Below, one piece after another: positions 26,283-33,908 of a stretch of 64,000 nt of DNA; position 1 is the stretch's first letter, and every line of letters starts with the position of its first letter. Under the pieces are notes generated by a model. The model was not told the origin of the DNA. It worked only from the letters and a program-made list of their open reading frames with translations, and did not search any database. Origin of the DNA: JAFDWR01 sp038216655 (GTDB lineage Bacteria > Armatimonadota > Fimbriimonadia > Fimbriimonadales > Fimbriimonadaceae); assembly GCA_038216655.1 (NCBI GenBank), contig JBBQPZ010000002.1, positions 310,001 to 374,000 of the forward strand, in the 5' to 3' direction. The translations under genes and the position numbers were made by a program.

Positions 26283-26340
26283 ATAGAGTGCGGTGGCCCG
26301 GTCACCGCTTTCCCCAGTGAGCCTGCGAGCGGGAGTGGTT
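26283..26340 (+). repeat. Interspersed palindromic repeat, family A (left half only)
   Basis: ATAGAGTGCGGTGGCCCGGT then CACCGCTTTCCCCAGTGAGC and CTGCGAGCGGGAGTGG. It has the left hairpin and the central GAGCCTGCGAGCGG of family A but no right half. It lies upstream of the frameshifted gene at 26415 and just before the cyclase start on the other strand. Confidence 0.65.
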
Positions 26341-26414
26341 CGTCCCACCATGGGCGGACCTCGTCAACGGAAAAAACTCGGGCCGTCGTACAATAAGTTG
26401 CGTCGAGTCCCCGC

Positions 26415-27066
26415 ATGGTCACTCTCATTGCCCTGAATCTTGCGTGGACCTTCGCAGCCCTTCCCGCGGCTCCTTCCCAAGCCGATGCCAAGTCCCGGGA
26501 AGCGATCGAGATTCTGGTCACGTGCCCCAGTCTGACTGACCTCTGGCTCGTCCAGAATCCTAATTTCCAGGACGAGTTGAACACCCTCCTCGGGAAGATT
26601 GAAGTGGCGATCCGAAAGCTTAGCCCCTATTCGAACGCGACCTTGAGGTCGGCGCTAAAAGACACTGGAAGACGGTAGATGGTTTGGGGTCGAGAGCACC
26701 GACTGGCTCTATCAACAGCAGCTTCGAGTTCATCCCGAGTTTGCGAAGATGGGACAGGCGATGAGGAATCTCGCGATTGAGGGCTACCTTATCAGCGAGA
26801 TTGAGAAGGGAATGTACATCTCCCATCTTTTGTTCACCGCGAGTGAAGGTGCCCCCTATCCGGACGGCGTAGGGATCTGGCACTCGTGCGAGATGGGTGG
26901 GATCAAGGGCGATCGAATCGATAGAATGTATCCGTTTCGCGTCAAGGGCCTGCACGTGCAGGTCATTGGCCAGGTCGAACAGCAAAACGGAGGTCCATAC
27001 CGAGCGGTCGAGGAATTCGACTACTACTCCAAGCACTATCCACGCCGGGCTTGGCCGGGTCGCTGA
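26415..27066 (+). pseudogene. Secreted protein of unknown function, frameshifted at an A4 run
   Basis: Frame 1 starts at 26415 with a signal peptide (LIALNLAWTFAALPAAP) and ends at a TAG after SALKDTGRR. If one A of the AAAA run at 26657-26660 is removed, it continues without stop as SALKTLEDGRWFGVESTDWL, YQQQLRVHPEFAKMGQAM and on to 27066. That reads as one coherent protein of about 216 residues. The second part (ISEIEKGMYISHLLF, RVKGLHVQVIGQVEQQ) looks beta-rich. No family is recognised. Either the gene is inactivated, the assembly has a 1-nt insertion, or a programmed frameshift occurs; there is no strong slippery site. Confidence 0.6.
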
Positions 27067-27086
27067 GTCCAAGTCGGGTTCGGGGG

Positions 27087-27174
27087 GGGTGCCATGGGCG
27101 AAGCCCGTGAGCCCAGACTGGATCTGACATCGGACTTGGGGGTGGAAGCAACACGTGCTTCGCACATGGCACCC
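27087..27174. repeat. Inverted repeat with 23-bp arms (GGGTGCCATG family)
   Basis: GGGTGCCATGGGCGAAGCCC(GTG) at 27087-27109 pairs with (CAC)GTGCTTCGCACATGGCACCC at 27152-27174, with two mismatches over 23 bp. About 42 bp lie between. It is the only feature between the frameshifted gene and the GNAT gene. MITE- or REP-like; it has no coding content. Confidence 0.6.
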
Positions 27175-27200
27175 GGAGTCTTTTTGGAAGGTGTTGGGCT

Positions 27201-27854
27201 TCAAACCGCCCGGGACCAGATCACCATCGCCTCGTCGGGAAACGCGTCGTACGCCTCCTCCACTACTGCCTCGACCGTAAACCCGGTCGCCGCGTAAAAC
27301 CGGCAGGCGGCGACGTTGTTGTTCTGCGTCTCGACCTTCAACACCCGGCACCCCGCGCGACGTGCGACTTCCAGCGCACGCTCCACCAGCGCCCGCCCCA
27401 CGCCCTGACCAGGCGTCGCAACCCGGATGTCGATGACGAACGCACCGCCCGGACCCATGTAGTCGGAGTCGTAGGAAGCCGGGTCGACCGCCATTATCAG
27501 CCCACCAACCCGCGTCTCACCGTCAAACGCCCCCAGGGCGATCCAGCCGATCGCGGGATAGAACTCCGCCACCACTGAGGGTCGCCAGAGCTGGTCGTAA
27601 TCCTTCGAAAAGGGAGCGCAAGGATGCTCGGTGAATAAACCGCGCCGGAGGTCGGCAACATCGAGGAAAGAGCGACCCTCGAACCGGATCGGGACCGACT
27701 CGTACTCGGGCGAAAATGCCTCCTCGATGATAAGCACAAGAGTCTTTACCCGACCGTGAGCAGCGATGTCGGGCGTGGCTGCGGCGTCCCGTCCCTGCAG
27801 GCTGGGCGTTGCCCCATGGGGCTCTAAGAGAATTTGACGAAGGCCAGTTGACAA
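27201..27854 (-). CDS. GNAT family N-acetyltransferase
   Basis: The C-terminal two thirds is a GNAT domain: GETRVGGLIMAVDPASYD, GAFVIDIRVATPGQGVGRAL (acetyl-CoA pyrophosphate loop, V-x-x-x-x-Q-x-x-G-x-G/A type), then ALEVARRAGCRVLKVETQNN and ACRFYAATGFTVEAV. This closes with the usual FYxxxGF motif. The substrate is unknown. The frame is open to a TTG at 27854, but the first 35-40 residues look non-conserved. A GTG at 27737 (reading VLIIEEAFSPEY) is a better guess and gives about 178 residues. Monocistronic; ftsZ lies upstream on the same strand with a terminator between. Confidence 0.8.
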   Translation of the reverse strand: MSTGLRQILLEPHGATPSLQGRDAAATPDIAAHGRVKTLVLIIEEAFSPEYESVPIRFEGRSFLDVADLRRGLFTEHPCAPFSKDYDQLWRPSVVAEFYPAIGWIALGAFDGETRVGGLIMAVDPASYDSDYMGPGGAFVIDIRVATPGQGVGRALVERALEVARRAGCRVLKVETQNNNVAACRFYAATGFTVEAVVEEAYDAFPDEAMVIWSRAV

Positions 27855-27989
27855 TCAAGCTCGAAGCGAACCTAACCTGTAAGTCCGCCCCTCCCCGAAC
27901 TAACCCTGAAGTCAACAGAGTTAAGCAACTTAAGTACTGTCTCCCCTGTATAGTGAGCAGTGAGTTCGTGAGTTAGGTTCAAGACTCAC

Positions 27990-28017
27990 AAAAAAAGCCC
28001 CGCCTTCTAGGCGGGGC
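27990..28017 (-). terminator. Rho-independent terminator after ftsZ
   Basis: The stem GCCCCGCC/GGCGGGGC (27997-28004 and 28010-28017) has a 5-nt loop and is followed on the minus strand by seven Ts (27990-27996 as A on plus). It is about 98 nt downstream of the ftsZ stop and ends that transcript before the GNAT gene. Confidence 0.88.
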
Positions 28018-28115
28018 AAGCGTTGGACCAGTTTTGCTCCCGGACAAGCGCCGGGTTCTTCCGTGTTTGCGGTCAATCAAGCGGAAGGCAAACCCTCCGC
28101 CCGACAACCAAGTGA

Positions 28116-29240
28116 CTAGCTGCGCTGACGTCGCAGGAACGTCGGGATGTCCATGTCGATCTCTTCGAGACCGATCGGGTTCACTGGCGGCTGCGAAGGA
28201 GACGGGGCCGAGATCTGCTGGCTCATCGCCGAGGTATCCGCGGCCGCGCGGTTGAAGAACACATCGGCATCCCGAGTCTTCTTCTGCGCCGGCTGCATCC
28301 CCGCCGCCAGGAGCGTGACGTAGACCTCGTTGTCCGGGTTGTCCCGAAGCACGTGGCCCATGATGATGTCGGCATCCTCGACGTCGGTGAACTGGAGGAT
28401 GTACTCCATCGCCTCGTAGGCTTCCCCGATCGAGAAGTCCGGCCCCGCGGTGATGTTGATCAGCAGCCGCTTCGCACCCTCGATGTTCGTCTCGAGCAAC
28501 GGCGAATTCGCCGCATGCTGAGCCGCCATCTTCGCCCGCTGCTCGCCGATCCCCTTGCCAAGGCCCATCAGCGCGACTCCCGCGCCGCTCATCACCGAGC
28601 GGACATCCGCGAAGTCGACATTGATGATGCCCGGCATCAGGATGATGTCGGAGATGCCCTGAACGCCCTGACGAAGCACGTCGTCCGCCGCGGCGAACGC
28701 CTGCTGCATCGTGGTCTTCTTCTCCACGAAGTTGATCAGCCGATCGTTGGGAACGGTGATCAGCGTATCGACATGGCTCTGCAGCCGCGCCGCGCCTTCC
28801 TCGGCCAGCCGACGTCGCCGCGGTCCCTCGAAGAGGAACGGCTTGGTGACCACGCCGACGGTGAGAATCCCCATCCGGCGGGCCGCCTCCGCAACCACCG
28901 GTGCCGCGCCGGTGCCGGTACCGCCGCCCATCCCGGCGGTGATGAAGATCATGTCACAGCCTTCGAGCTCGGCCTGAATCGCCCGCTCGCTCTCATGTGC
29001 CGCCGCTTCGCCGACCTTAGGATCGCCGCCCGCGCCAAGCCCCTTGGTCAGCACTTCGCCGAGCTGGAACTTCTTCTTCGCGCGGCTCTGTGAAAGAGCC
29101 TGGGCGTCCGTGTTCATCGCCACGAACTGAACGCCGAGCACGCCCTCCTGAATCATCCGGTTGACCGCGTTCGAACCCGCCCCACCGATGCCGAAGACCT
29201 TGATCGTTGCTTGATTATCGAAAATGTTTTCTGGTCGCAT
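28116..29240 (-). CDS. ftsZ: Cell division protein FtsZ
   Basis: The 374-residue tubulin homologue has the GTP-binding signature GGGTGTG (105-111) and the early KVFGIGGAGSNAVNRMI. The T7 loop region NVDFADVRSVM catalyses GTP hydrolysis in the next subunit. The C-terminal peptide DIPTFLRRQ binds FtsA, ZipA or SepF-type partners. A variable linker (about 320-365) precedes it. The ATG at 29240 (MRPENIFDNQ) is preferred to 29282 since FtsZ proteins start close to this motif. Notably no ftsA, ftsQ or mur gene is adjacent, so it stands outside the usual dcw cluster, with its own terminator. Confidence 0.97.
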   Translation of the reverse strand: MRPENIFDNQATIKVFGIGGAGSNAVNRMIQEGVLGVQFVAMNTDAQALSQSRAKKKFQLGEVLTKGLGAGGDPKVGEAAAHESERAIQAELEGCDMIFITAGMGGGTGTGAAPVVAEAARRMGILTVGVVTKPFLFEGPRRRRLAEEGAARLQSHVDTLITVPNDRLINFVEKKTTMQQAFAAADDVLRQGVQGISDIILMPGIINVDFADVRSVMSGAGVALMGLGKGIGEQRAKMAAQHAANSPLLETNIEGAKRLLINITAGPDFSIGEAYEAMEYILQFTDVEDADIIMGHVLRDNPDNEVYVTLLAAGMQPAQKKTRDADVFFNRAAADTSAMSQQISAPSPSQPPVNPIGLEEIDMDIPTFLRRQRS

Positions 29241-29420
29241 CGCACACTCCAAAGCGCAGCCCGAGAACCTTGAAAAGTTCACGGGGTTGCAAGAAGTGAC
29301 GAGGGGGGTGCTCTAGAACGATTCGACTTTTTGAGCCGGAGGGCTTATTCCTGCGGTTAATGACCGCACTCCAGAACGGGTGGGCTGTGTCGATTGTCCA
29401 AACTCCTGCACAACCGCATT

Positions 29421-29552
29421 TCAGGCCAGTTTGTCGCTTGCTGTCAGCGATGCTTCCGCGTACGATTTTGCGGTGTCGCCTAGGCCTAGGAAACTGGGCT
29501 CTTCGAAGGCAAGCAGCAGCACCCCTCCGATGGTCAGGCCAAAGACAGCCAC
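29421..29552 (-). CDS. Small single-TM protein (43 aa, putative)
   Basis: A GTG at 29552 follows GAGGAGGTCCGTTC, an excellent Shine-Dalgarno sequence at 7-nt spacing. The product begins with a hydrophobic segment AVFGLTIGGVLLLAF and continues EEPSFLGLGDTAKSYAEA with a short polar end. It is too short for family recognition. It lies 37 nt after the pseudopilin gene on the same strand, so it may be its translational neighbour. The rest of the 29241-29589 gap shows only a short GCGGTTAATGACCGC hairpin near 29353. Confidence 0.5.
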   Translation of the reverse strand: MAVFGLTIGGVLLLAFEEPSFLGLGDTAKSYAEASLTASDKLA

Positions 29553-29589
29553 GAACGGACCTCCTCGTCGGACACCTTCAATAAACGAA

Positions 29590-30252
29590 TTACTCACCCG
29601 GGGGTTTCCCCTTGACGATCGGCCCCTCGCAAGTGCCCTTCCAATTCAACTGAGTGCCGTTGTATATGTTCATTGAGTCGACGTGTCCGTCCAGGAACAG
29701 GGCATTCGACCGGTCGAGGTGGGATGAAACAAAGCGACTCGTCCTATCTCCAGGGACAGAGTAGGTCCAAGTATCGTACAAGGATGCGCATCCAGAAGGA
29801 TTTGTGACCGTACTGGGTCGGAAGGCGACAGCCAATTCGGGGCCAGGGATCCTTGGCGACTGAAAGAGCATGAGGAGGTTCTCGTTGTAGCTCGTTTCCT
29901 CCACACGGGTCTTTACTTGCGTTTTTGAATCGAGGGGACAGTAGAAAAGATCATCGCTCTTCGTGTATCCATGGATCGCTGCTTTAAACTTGCGAGCACC
30001 ATTGACCGGATCAGAAGCGATGTTAACAAAGCAATAGGGGGGCCAGGTGTCATCATGGTCCTGCGCATAGAGCTCAATCGCATGGCTCATCTGATTCAGG
30101 TTGCTCGCGCAAGAGGAGACCTTTGCAGAGAATATCCCTCTGACCACGACGGTCGTTATCAGAGCGGCCAACAAACCCGCGATGATCGTGACGACGATGA
30201 CCTCCATGATGGTGAAAGCCGAACTTTGACCTGTTCGAGATTGACTACTCAA
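29590..30252 (-). CDS. Type IV-like pseudopilin (DUF1559-like)
   Basis: The 220-residue protein has a type III signal sequence: a short polar leader, then AFTIMEVIVVTIIAGLLAAL. Glu at +5 (FTIME) is present. The residue before the processing site is Ala (SAFTIME) instead of the usual Gly, which prepilin peptidase may process less well. The C-terminal domain includes MSHAIELYAQDHDDTWPPY, YCPLDSK and the HLDRSNALFLDGHVDSM end typical of the many pseudopilins of Planctomycetes and Armatimonadota. It may form minor pili or a secretion pseudopilus; no assembly genes are nearby. Start TTG at 30252. Confidence 0.85.
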   Translation of the reverse strand: MSSQSRTGQSSAFTIMEVIVVTIIAGLLAALITTVVVRGIFSAKVSSCASNLNQMSHAIELYAQDHDDTWPPYCFVNIASDPVNGARKFKAAIHGYTKSDDLFYCPLDSKTQVKTRVEETSYNENLLMLFQSPRIPGPELAVAFRPSTVTNPSGCASLYDTWTYSVPGDRTSRFVSSHLDRSNALFLDGHVDSMNIYNGTQLNWKGTCEGPIVKGKPPGE

Positions 30253-30427
30253 GACCCCCCCCTAAAGCCAATTAGCAACTACGTCCGAGGTCACCCCAAG
30301 GAGAGTTGCAATTTTAATGATTCGTGAATAGTATAATCGCAGTTTCACCGAAAGGTGTGGATAACTATACATGCTGGCAAGTTCAATGCTGCTGCCCCCG
30401 CTCGTATCTGGAGACGGGTTTATCGCC

Positions 30428-31297
30428 TTAGCGCGAACGCGTAACCGCGTACTCTGCGAGTCCGACCAACACCTCAGAGGGCCCGGGCAGTGCCGCCACC
30501 GCGGCTTGGGAATGGGAGAGAGCCAACCGCCGAGATTCTGCAACCCCGAACAGCGCTGGGTAAGTCGCCTTCTGACGCTCCCGATCCGAGCCGACCGACT
30601 TGCCAAGTTCCTCGGCGGTCGCGGTCTCGTTCAACAAGTCATCGGCGATCTGGAAAGCCAAACCGACATGCGCCCCGTAAGCGCGCAACCCTTCGACCTC
30701 GGCGGGAGACCCACCCCCCAAGATCGCCCCGATCGCACAGGAAGCAGAAATCAAAGCGCCGGTCTTCCGGGAGTGAATAAACTCCAGGGTTTCCAGATCG
30801 ACGGTCTTGCCCTCGGAGAGCACGTCCACCGCCTCGCCGCCCGCCAAACCGTCGGTGCCCGTCGCATGAGTCAATTCCTGAACCGCGGCCAAAACCAAAG
30901 GAGCGGCCAAAGGAACCCGGGCCAAAGTATCGAACGCGAAGACCATCAACGAGTCACCGGCGAGGATCGCGACCGCCTCCCCAAACTTCTTGTGGCAAGT
31001 TGGTAATCCTCGCCGGAGGTCGTCGTCATCCAGCGCAGGCAGATCGTCGTGGATCAGCGAGAAGCAGTGGATCATCTCCACCGCGCATGCCCCGTCGATC
31101 ACCGATTCGGTAGAACCGCCAACCGCCTCCGCCGCCGCCATCACAAGCGCGGGACGGAGACGCTTGCCCGGCGCGAGGCAGGAATACCGCATCGCGGTAT
31201 GAAGTTCGCTCGGCATCCGGTCGTCCGGCGGCAGGAGCTCGCGAAGTCGCGCGTCGACCCTGTCCGCGTAGGCCTTTAGTCGGGATTGCAGCGCCAC
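30428..31297 (-). CDS. Polyprenyl diphosphate synthase (IspA-like)
   Basis: The 289-residue all-helical enzyme makes farnesyl or geranylgeranyl diphosphate. First Asp-rich motif: LIHDDLPALDDDDLRRG. Second: FQIADDLLNET, where the usual DDxxD ends in Asn instead of Asp. LAPGKRLRPALVMAA and KTGALI are also family blocks. The length and the residues before the first Asp motif (MIHCFSLIHDD) favour short-chain IspA-type farnesyl diphosphate synthase, though chain length is not certain. Its start is GTG at 31297, 51 nt from the divergent DUF1015 start. The N in the second motif deserves a check but is tolerated in some homologues. Confidence 0.9.
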   Translation of the reverse strand: MALQSRLKAYADRVDARLRELLPPDDRMPSELHTAMRYSCLAPGKRLRPALVMAAAEAVGGSTESVIDGACAVEMIHCFSLIHDDLPALDDDDLRRGLPTCHKKFGEAVAILAGDSLMVFAFDTLARVPLAAPLVLAAVQELTHATGTDGLAGGEAVDVLSEGKTVDLETLEFIHSRKTGALISASCAIGAILGGGSPAEVEGLRAYGAHVGLAFQIADDLLNETATAEELGKSVGSDRERQKATYPALFGVAESRRLALSHSQAAVAALPGPSEVLVGLAEYAVTRSR

Positions 31298-31348
31298 TGC
31301 CTGGAGTCTACCAGTGGGTTCATTGAACCTCCGGTATCATCGCTGTCT

Positions 31349-32626
31349 ATGGCGACGATTCGCCCCTTTAACGGTCTGCGCTTCAGCGCTGAAGCCGGTC
31401 CTCTGGACCTCCTCGTCGCTCCCCCCTACGATGTCCTCAACCCGTCCGAACGGGAAGAGTATGGTGCTCGATCACCGCACAACATCGTCCACCTGACGCT
31501 GCCCGAGCAGAATTCGGACGACCGGAGCAAGTTCGTCAAGTACGCCCGCAGCGCCGCGCTCCTGGCGGAATGGCGTCGAGACGGTGCCCTCACTCCCGAG
31601 GCTGCCCCGGCGTTTTATCGTTACACCCAGTCCTTCTCGCTCCATGGCCTGCCCGATCATTTCACCCGAACCTCGGTGATCGCGCTGATCAAGACCGAGC
31701 CGTACTCGAAGGGCGTCGTCTTGCCGCATGAGCAGACCTTCCCCAAGCACAAGGAAGACCGCATGCGGATTTTGGAAGCGACCCGCGCGCATTTGGAGTG
31801 TATCTTTGGTCTTTACGAGGATCCGAACGGATCGGTTCTCGCCGCCCTCCGCGCTGCTCCCGCTGGCGCCGCCGTTGAGGTTCGCTCCGAAGACGCCGTC
31901 GCCCAGATGCTGGAACCCATCACTGATCCGGCCGCTTGCGAGGCACTTGTCGACCTACTGGCCGACAAAAAGGTCTGGATCGCCGACGGCCACCACCGCT
32001 ACGAAACCGCGGTTGCCTTCCGCGAAGCCCAAGGCCCGCGAGACGGACTTATCGCCGAGGACTTCATGATGATGGCCCTCAGTTCGATGAGCGACCCCGG
32101 CCTGGTCCTCCTCCCGACCCACCGCATCGTCGGCCACTTGCCCTACGATCACAACGAACTCCTCCATCGCTTGGCCGAGATGTTCCACGTGACGGAGATG
32201 CATTCGTCCCGCCTGATGTACACGATCGAGGCCAGCGCCGCCGCGGGAACGCCCGCATTCGGCATGGCCACCGAGGGTGGCCTCGGCTACGTGCTCGTCG
32301 CCAAGGACCTCGAAGCGGTTCGGAATCTTGCCGGTGAGTCCGGCAGCGAAGCTCTGCGCTCGCTCGACGTCTCGGTCCTCCACCACGTGATCCTCGAGCG
32401 TCTGCTCGGGATCAAGGGGACCGACGGTCTGACGTACACCCGCGACCCGTACGAGGCGGTCACTTCCGCTGACGAAGGATCGGCCGCGTCGTTCCTGATG
32501 AACCCGCCGAGCGTCGAGGACATGCGCGTCATCGCCAACGGCGGCGAGCTGATGCCCCAGAAGAGCACCTACTACTTCCCCAAGATTCTGAGTGGCCTCG
32601 TGGTCTGGAGCCTGAACGACTTCTAA
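31349..32626 (+). CDS. DUF1015 family protein
   Basis: The 425-residue protein matches the DUF1015 (COG4198) family. The N-terminal block is IRPFNGLRFS and VAPPYDVLNPSEREEY. Further blocks: SVIALIKTEPYSKGVVLPHE with QTFPKHKEDRM, then VWIADGHHRYETAVAF with two His, and DFMMMALSSMSDPGLVLLPT with HRIV. The C-terminal block is NPPSVEDMRVIANGGELMPQ with STYYFPK. The DGHHRYE and LLPTHR motifs suggest an enzyme or ligand-binding site. Function in bacteria is not settled. The start at 31349 is chosen because homologues begin at this motif. The MBL hydrolase gene follows 3 nt downstream. Confidence 0.88.
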   Translation: MATIRPFNGLRFSAEAGPLDLLVAPPYDVLNPSEREEYGARSPHNIVHLTLPEQNSDDRSKFVKYARSAALLAEWRRDGALTPEAAPAFYRYTQSFSLHGLPDHFTRTSVIALIKTEPYSKGVVLPHEQTFPKHKEDRMRILEATRAHLECIFGLYEDPNGSVLAALRAAPAGAAVEVRSEDAVAQMLEPITDPAACEALVDLLADKKVWIADGHHRYETAVAFREAQGPRDGLIAEDFMMMALSSMSDPGLVLLPTHRIVGHLPYDHNELLHRLAEMFHVTEMHSSRLMYTIEASAAAGTPAFGMATEGGLGYVLVAKDLEAVRNLAGESGSEALRSLDVSVLHHVILERLLGIKGTDGLTYTRDPYEAVTSADEGSAASFLMNPPSVEDMRVIANGGELMPQKSTYYFPKILSGLVVWSLNDF

Positions 32627-32629
32627 ACA

Positions 32630-33436
32630 ATGCAAATCCGACTCATCGGCACTGGCTCAGCTGACGGCATCCCCGCGTTCTTCTCGGACAGCGTGGTCAG
32701 CGAGTACGCCCGTGCACATGGAGGCAAGGATGTCCGCACCCGCTGCGCCGCGCTGATCGACGGGACGATTAAGATCGACCTCCCGCCCGAGACGTTCATG
32801 CAGTGCGTGCAGCAAGGCCTTGACCCGCAAGATTGGTCTGCGTTGGTGTTCACCCACTCGCACGAGGATCACTGCGCGATCAGCGAGCTCCAATACGGGT
32901 TGATCCCGTTCACCGAACGGGAGTTTCTGGAGTATCCGATCTACTGCAACGGCGAGATCAAGCGGCTCATCCGGGAGCGCTATCCGAAGTGGCCGCTCGA
33001 GGTCGTCGAGACCAAGTCGTTCTGTTCCTTCCACCACGAGGGATACAACATCACCCCCTTCGCCGCGAACCACAAGGAAGACGAGGACAGCCAGAACCTG
33101 ATCTTCCAGCGCGATGGAAAGACGCTGATCTACGCGACGGACACGGGAATCTGGGAAGAGCCGTCGTGGGCCTTCTTGAAGGAGTTTGTCGTGGATTGCC
33201 TCGTGATCGAGTGCACCGACGGCTTCCACCCCAGCGGCTACCACGGCCATCTGGCGATCGAATCTTGCGTGTCCGTTATCGAGCGCTTGCGCTCGCAGGG
33301 CACGCTTCGGGCAGACTCGAAGGTGATCACCACCCACCACGCCCACACCGGCGGCGCAACTCACCAGCAACTCACCGACGCCCTCGCCTCCCACGGCATG
33401 GAGCCCGGTTTCGACGGCATGGTCATCGACGTCTGA
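32630..33436 (+). CDS. MBL-fold metallohydrolase (PhnP/RNase Z-like)
   Basis: The 268-residue protein begins MQIRLIGTGSADGIPAFF, and FTHSHEDHCAISEL gives the HxHxDH metal motif near residues 84-89. ITPFAANHKEDEDS contributes the next His, YATDTGIWEE the bridging Asp, and TTHHAHTGG the last His. The layout resembles PhnP-type cyclic phosphodiesterases and RNase Z relatives. The substrate is unknown. It starts 3 nt after the DUF1015 stop, so the two are expressed together. Repeat family A follows directly after its stop. Confidence 0.85.
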   Translation: MQIRLIGTGSADGIPAFFSDSVVSEYARAHGGKDVRTRCAALIDGTIKIDLPPETFMQCVQQGLDPQDWSALVFTHSHEDHCAISELQYGLIPFTEREFLEYPIYCNGEIKRLIRERYPKWPLEVVETKSFCSFHHEGYNITPFAANHKEDEDSQNLIFQRDGKTLIYATDTGIWEEPSWAFLKEFVVDCLVIECTDGFHPSGYHGHLAIESCVSVIERLRSQGTLRADSKVITTHHAHTGGATHQQLTDALASHGMEPGFDGMVIDV

Positions 33437-33524
33437 ATTTAGACTGCGGTGACCTGTCACCGCTTTCGTTCAGCGAGCCTGCGAGCGCTCATTACGAACT
33501 GGCTCGGACGGAGCCTCGCGCTCC
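33437..33524 (+). repeat. Composite repeat: family A left half fused to the GGCTCGGACGGAGCC element
   Basis: ATTTAGACTGCGGTGACCTG then TCACCGCTTTCGTTCAGCGA and GCCTGCGAGCGCTC is family A, left half. It is followed at 33501-33524 by GGCTCGGACGGAGCCTCGCG, the inverse of the 21-bp element found twice in dapF. The two kinds of repeat have been joined here. Confidence 0.65.
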
Positions 33525-33636
33525 AACCTCAAAAGGAGGCTTTCGTACGTACGGGAATTCTAGCCTCGGGATACCGGCTCAGGAGCTTCAAATCAGGGGC
33601 ATAAATGTGTCCTGAGATCAAGAAGGATGCACGTCG

Positions 33637-33804
33637 GTGTACGTATCACCTCTTACCGCCTACATATGAGCGATGTCGGCCTATATTTGACCGTTTGCGG
33701 TGTGCATATGAGCCTTGTCGGTCTACATATCGGCTCTTACGCTCTACATATGAGCAATGTCGGTCTGCATCGGACCGTTTGCGGTGTGCATATGAGCCTT
33801 TTCC
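33637..33804. repeat. 21-bp minisatellite, eight units
   Basis: Eight units of 21 bp run without spacers, such as GCCTACATATGAGCGATGTC(G), GTCTACATATCGGCTCTTAC(G) and CTCTACATATGAGCAATGTC(G). Units 3-4 resemble units 7-8 closely (ACCGTTTGCG then GTGTGCATATGAGCC), giving an 84-bp higher-order period. As 21 is a multiple of three, two plus-strand frames and one minus-strand frame are open and code for heptapeptide repeats (TYEQCRS, HMSNVGL, SYAHRKR types). No frame has a convincing start or a flanking domain, so I call it a repeat rather than a gene. The stretch 33525-33636 before it shows nothing else. Confidence 0.8.
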
Positions 33805-33908
33805 CTGTGCGGCCAAGGTATCTGTCAAGTCCGCAAGCACTCATGATGGGCGGTCGAGGCGGTCTTGAAGCCTCTCAGCACGGCGCGTACCAAGATCGGA
33901 GCGGTGGA

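Noticed and set aside
33637..33804. CRISPR array
   Set aside because: Units of 21 bp follow each other with no spacers, the units vary, and no cas gene is near.
33605..33868. Plus-strand frame of 87 codons through the 21-bp array
   Set aside because: All frames are open because the period is a multiple of three; there is no ribosome site, and the sequence outside the array is not protein-like.
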